From contig NZ_CP108458.1 of assembly GCF_036242395.1 (NCBI RefSeq), forward strand, positions 5,084,001-5,148,000: a DNA stretch of 64,000 nt, written 5' to 3'. Both the position numbers and the translations under genes were made by a program. Numbering within the stretch: the stretch's first letter is position 1; every line of letters starts with the position of its first letter. Below, piece by piece: positions 62,875 to 64,000 of this stretch. Origin of the DNA: Kitasatospora sp. NBC_01266 (GTDB lineage Bacteria; Actinomycetota; Actinomycetes; Streptomycetales; Streptomycetaceae). Under the pieces are notes generated by a model that was given only the letters and a program-made list of their open reading frames with translations, was not told the DNA's origin and ran no database searches.

Positions 62875-64000
62875 GCCGACAGCCGTACCGGCAGCCGGAC
62901 CGCCAACCGCCAGTGCCGCGGCCCGTGCGGCCCGGCCTCGAGCTCACCGTGCAGCAGCCGCACCCGCTCGGCCAGCCCGGGCAGACCGTGCCCGGAGGTC
63001 GGGAAGCTACCCGGGCCCGTCCCCGCGCCCGGCCCGGTCCGGTTGACCACACTGAGCTCCAGCCCGTCCGGTGTGGCGGCCACCCGCACCTCGATCGGAC
63101 CGCCCGCCCCGTGCCGCAGCGCGTTCGTCAGCCCCTCCTGGAGGATCCGGTACGCCGCCCGCGAGAGCGTCCCCTGCACCTGCGTCAACTCGCCCGACAG
63201 CTCCGGCTCCACCAGTGCCCCCGCGTGCCGCAACCGGTCCAGCAGTTCGGGCAGGTCGGCCAGGGTCCGCGTCGGCGCGGCCTGGGCCTGCTCCTCGCGC
63301 AGCACGCCCAGCACGTAGTCCAGGTCCTCCAGCGCGGCCCGGGTCGACTCCTCGATGCTGCGCAGGGCGGCCCGCGCCGCCGCCGGGTCGGCGGCGAGCA
63401 CCTCGCCCGCCACCGCCGCCTGGATCGTGGCCGCCGTCAGCGTGTGACCGATCGAGTCGTGCAACTCGTGGGCCAGCCGGTTCCGTTCGGCCAGCAGCAG
63501 CTCCCGCTCGGCCGCCAGCGCGAGCCGCTCCGCCGACGACGGCCCCAGCAGCCTCGGCGCCAGCCAGCGCAGCGTGCTCGTCACCGCCGCGCACACGACC
63601 GGCACCAGCAGCAGGCAGACGAGCGCCAGCACCCAGCTCGAGGCGCCCGTCACCCGCACCGACCGGCCGAGCAGATTCACCCGCGCGTCGTTGCCGGTCC
63701 AACCCCCGGGCAGGGCCAGGCCCGTGCCGAGCAGCACCGCGCTTCCCAGACCCCCCGTCCACCCCAGCGCCACGTACAGCAGCAGCCACAGCGGAGTCCG
63801 CCAGCGGTCGGCACCCGACGGCGCGGCGCTGGCCGACGCGGCCGGAGCGGGCCCGGTGCCGGGCGCGCGCGCCGGCCGACGAGTGGGCACCGGATCCGGC
63901 AGCGGCACCTTCAGCAGTCGACGGGCGCAGGAGATCAGCACCCGCCGGGTGGTGCGGGCCAGCCCGACCACGGCGATCAGCGCCGCCCAGATCAGCAGGG
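62871..64000 (-). CDS. Sensor histidine kinase, 5'-truncated by the window edge
   Basis: The kinase has at least two or three membrane segments, a HisKA_3 domain with the phosphoacceptor in HELHDSIGHTLTA and a HATPase domain (ILQEGLTNALRHG; GHGLPGLAERV). The GTG at 63971 is not a safe start: the frame stays open to the window end and encodes a further membrane-like stretch (LLIWAALIAVVGLA), so the true start is probably outside. Confidence 0.92.
   Translation of the reverse strand, partial: LLIWAALIAVVGLARTTRRVLISCARRLLKVPLPDPVPTRRPARAPGTGPAPAASASAAPSGADRWRTPLWLLLYVALGWTGGLGSAVLLGTGLALPGGWTGNDARVNLLGRSVRVTGASSWVLALVCLLLVPVVCAAVTSTLRWLAPRLLGPSSAERLALAAERELLLAERNRLAHELHDSIGHTLTAATIQAAVAGEVLAADPAAARAALRSIEESTRAALEDLDYVLGVLREEQAQAAPTRTLADLPELLDRLRHAGALVEPELSGELTQVQGTLSRAAYRILQEGLTNALRHGAGGPIEVRVAATPDGLELSVVNRTGPGAGTGPGSFPTSGHGLPGLAERVRLLHGELEAGPHGPRHWRLAVRLPVRLSA

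Noticed and set aside
1..64000. tRNA, rRNA, CRISPR array, integrase or replication origin
   Set aside because: None was seen by eye; the only mobile-element trace is the MITE-like repeat at 61943.

Overview
This window looks like chromosomal DNA of a streptomycete (Streptomyces, Kitasatospora or a close relative). It is very GC-rich, has GTG and TTG starts, ATGA/GTGA-coupled genes, SARP and AfsR-type regulators, and strong GC hairpins between convergent genes. I cannot fix the genus by eye.

Bases 1-34000 carry most of a nonribosomal peptide (NRPS) gene cluster, cut at its left edge. The first synthetase (5' end outside the window) reads C(partial)-A-T-C*-A-T-C*-A-T and ends in a fused serine beta-lactamase/penicillin-binding-protein-like domain. 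A terminator follows, then a type II thioesterase, an MbtH protein and a second synthetase C-A-T-E-C-A-T-C. Next come an ABC exporter pair, a SyrP-like Fe(II)/2-oxoglutarate hydroxylase (reverse strand), an AfsR-like regulator, an SbnB/SbnA pair for 2,3-diaminopropionate (Dap), a tiny secreted peptide, a SerA paralogue that could feed phosphoserine to SbnA, a lipoprotein, an unknown helical protein and a small SARP. Pocket residues read by eye suggest D-Asn then Phe on the second synthetase and Thr on the first; two pockets are unassigned, one of which may take Dap. The second synthetase ends in a C domain with no release domain, while the first carries the putative release domain. The physical order is therefore probably the reverse of assembly order.

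Bases 34000-42300 hold a Uma2-family protein, a two-component system divergent from a second ABC/FtsX-like exporter, and an Lrp/AsnC regulator divergent from a group II PLP decarboxylase.

Bases 42300-46000 look scarred. They contain a fragment of a DUF6247 gene, a SigE-type sigma-factor gene broken by an in-frame TAA, a hydrolase lacking its nucleophile and catalytic His, a fragment of the DUF255 gene, a PIN protein and an intact DUF6247/toxin-like pair.

Bases 46000-64000 are mostly ordinary chromosome: the intact DUF255 protein, a GNAT acetyltransferase, an XRE regulator, two secreted proteins, a TetR/MFS pair with a clear operator, hemolysin III, GTP-dependent PEP carboxykinase, an alanine-type aminotransferase, a prepilin peptidase, an ARMT1-like protein, a LysR regulator whose stop codon lies in a 179-bp MITE-like element, and a two-component system cut by the right edge.
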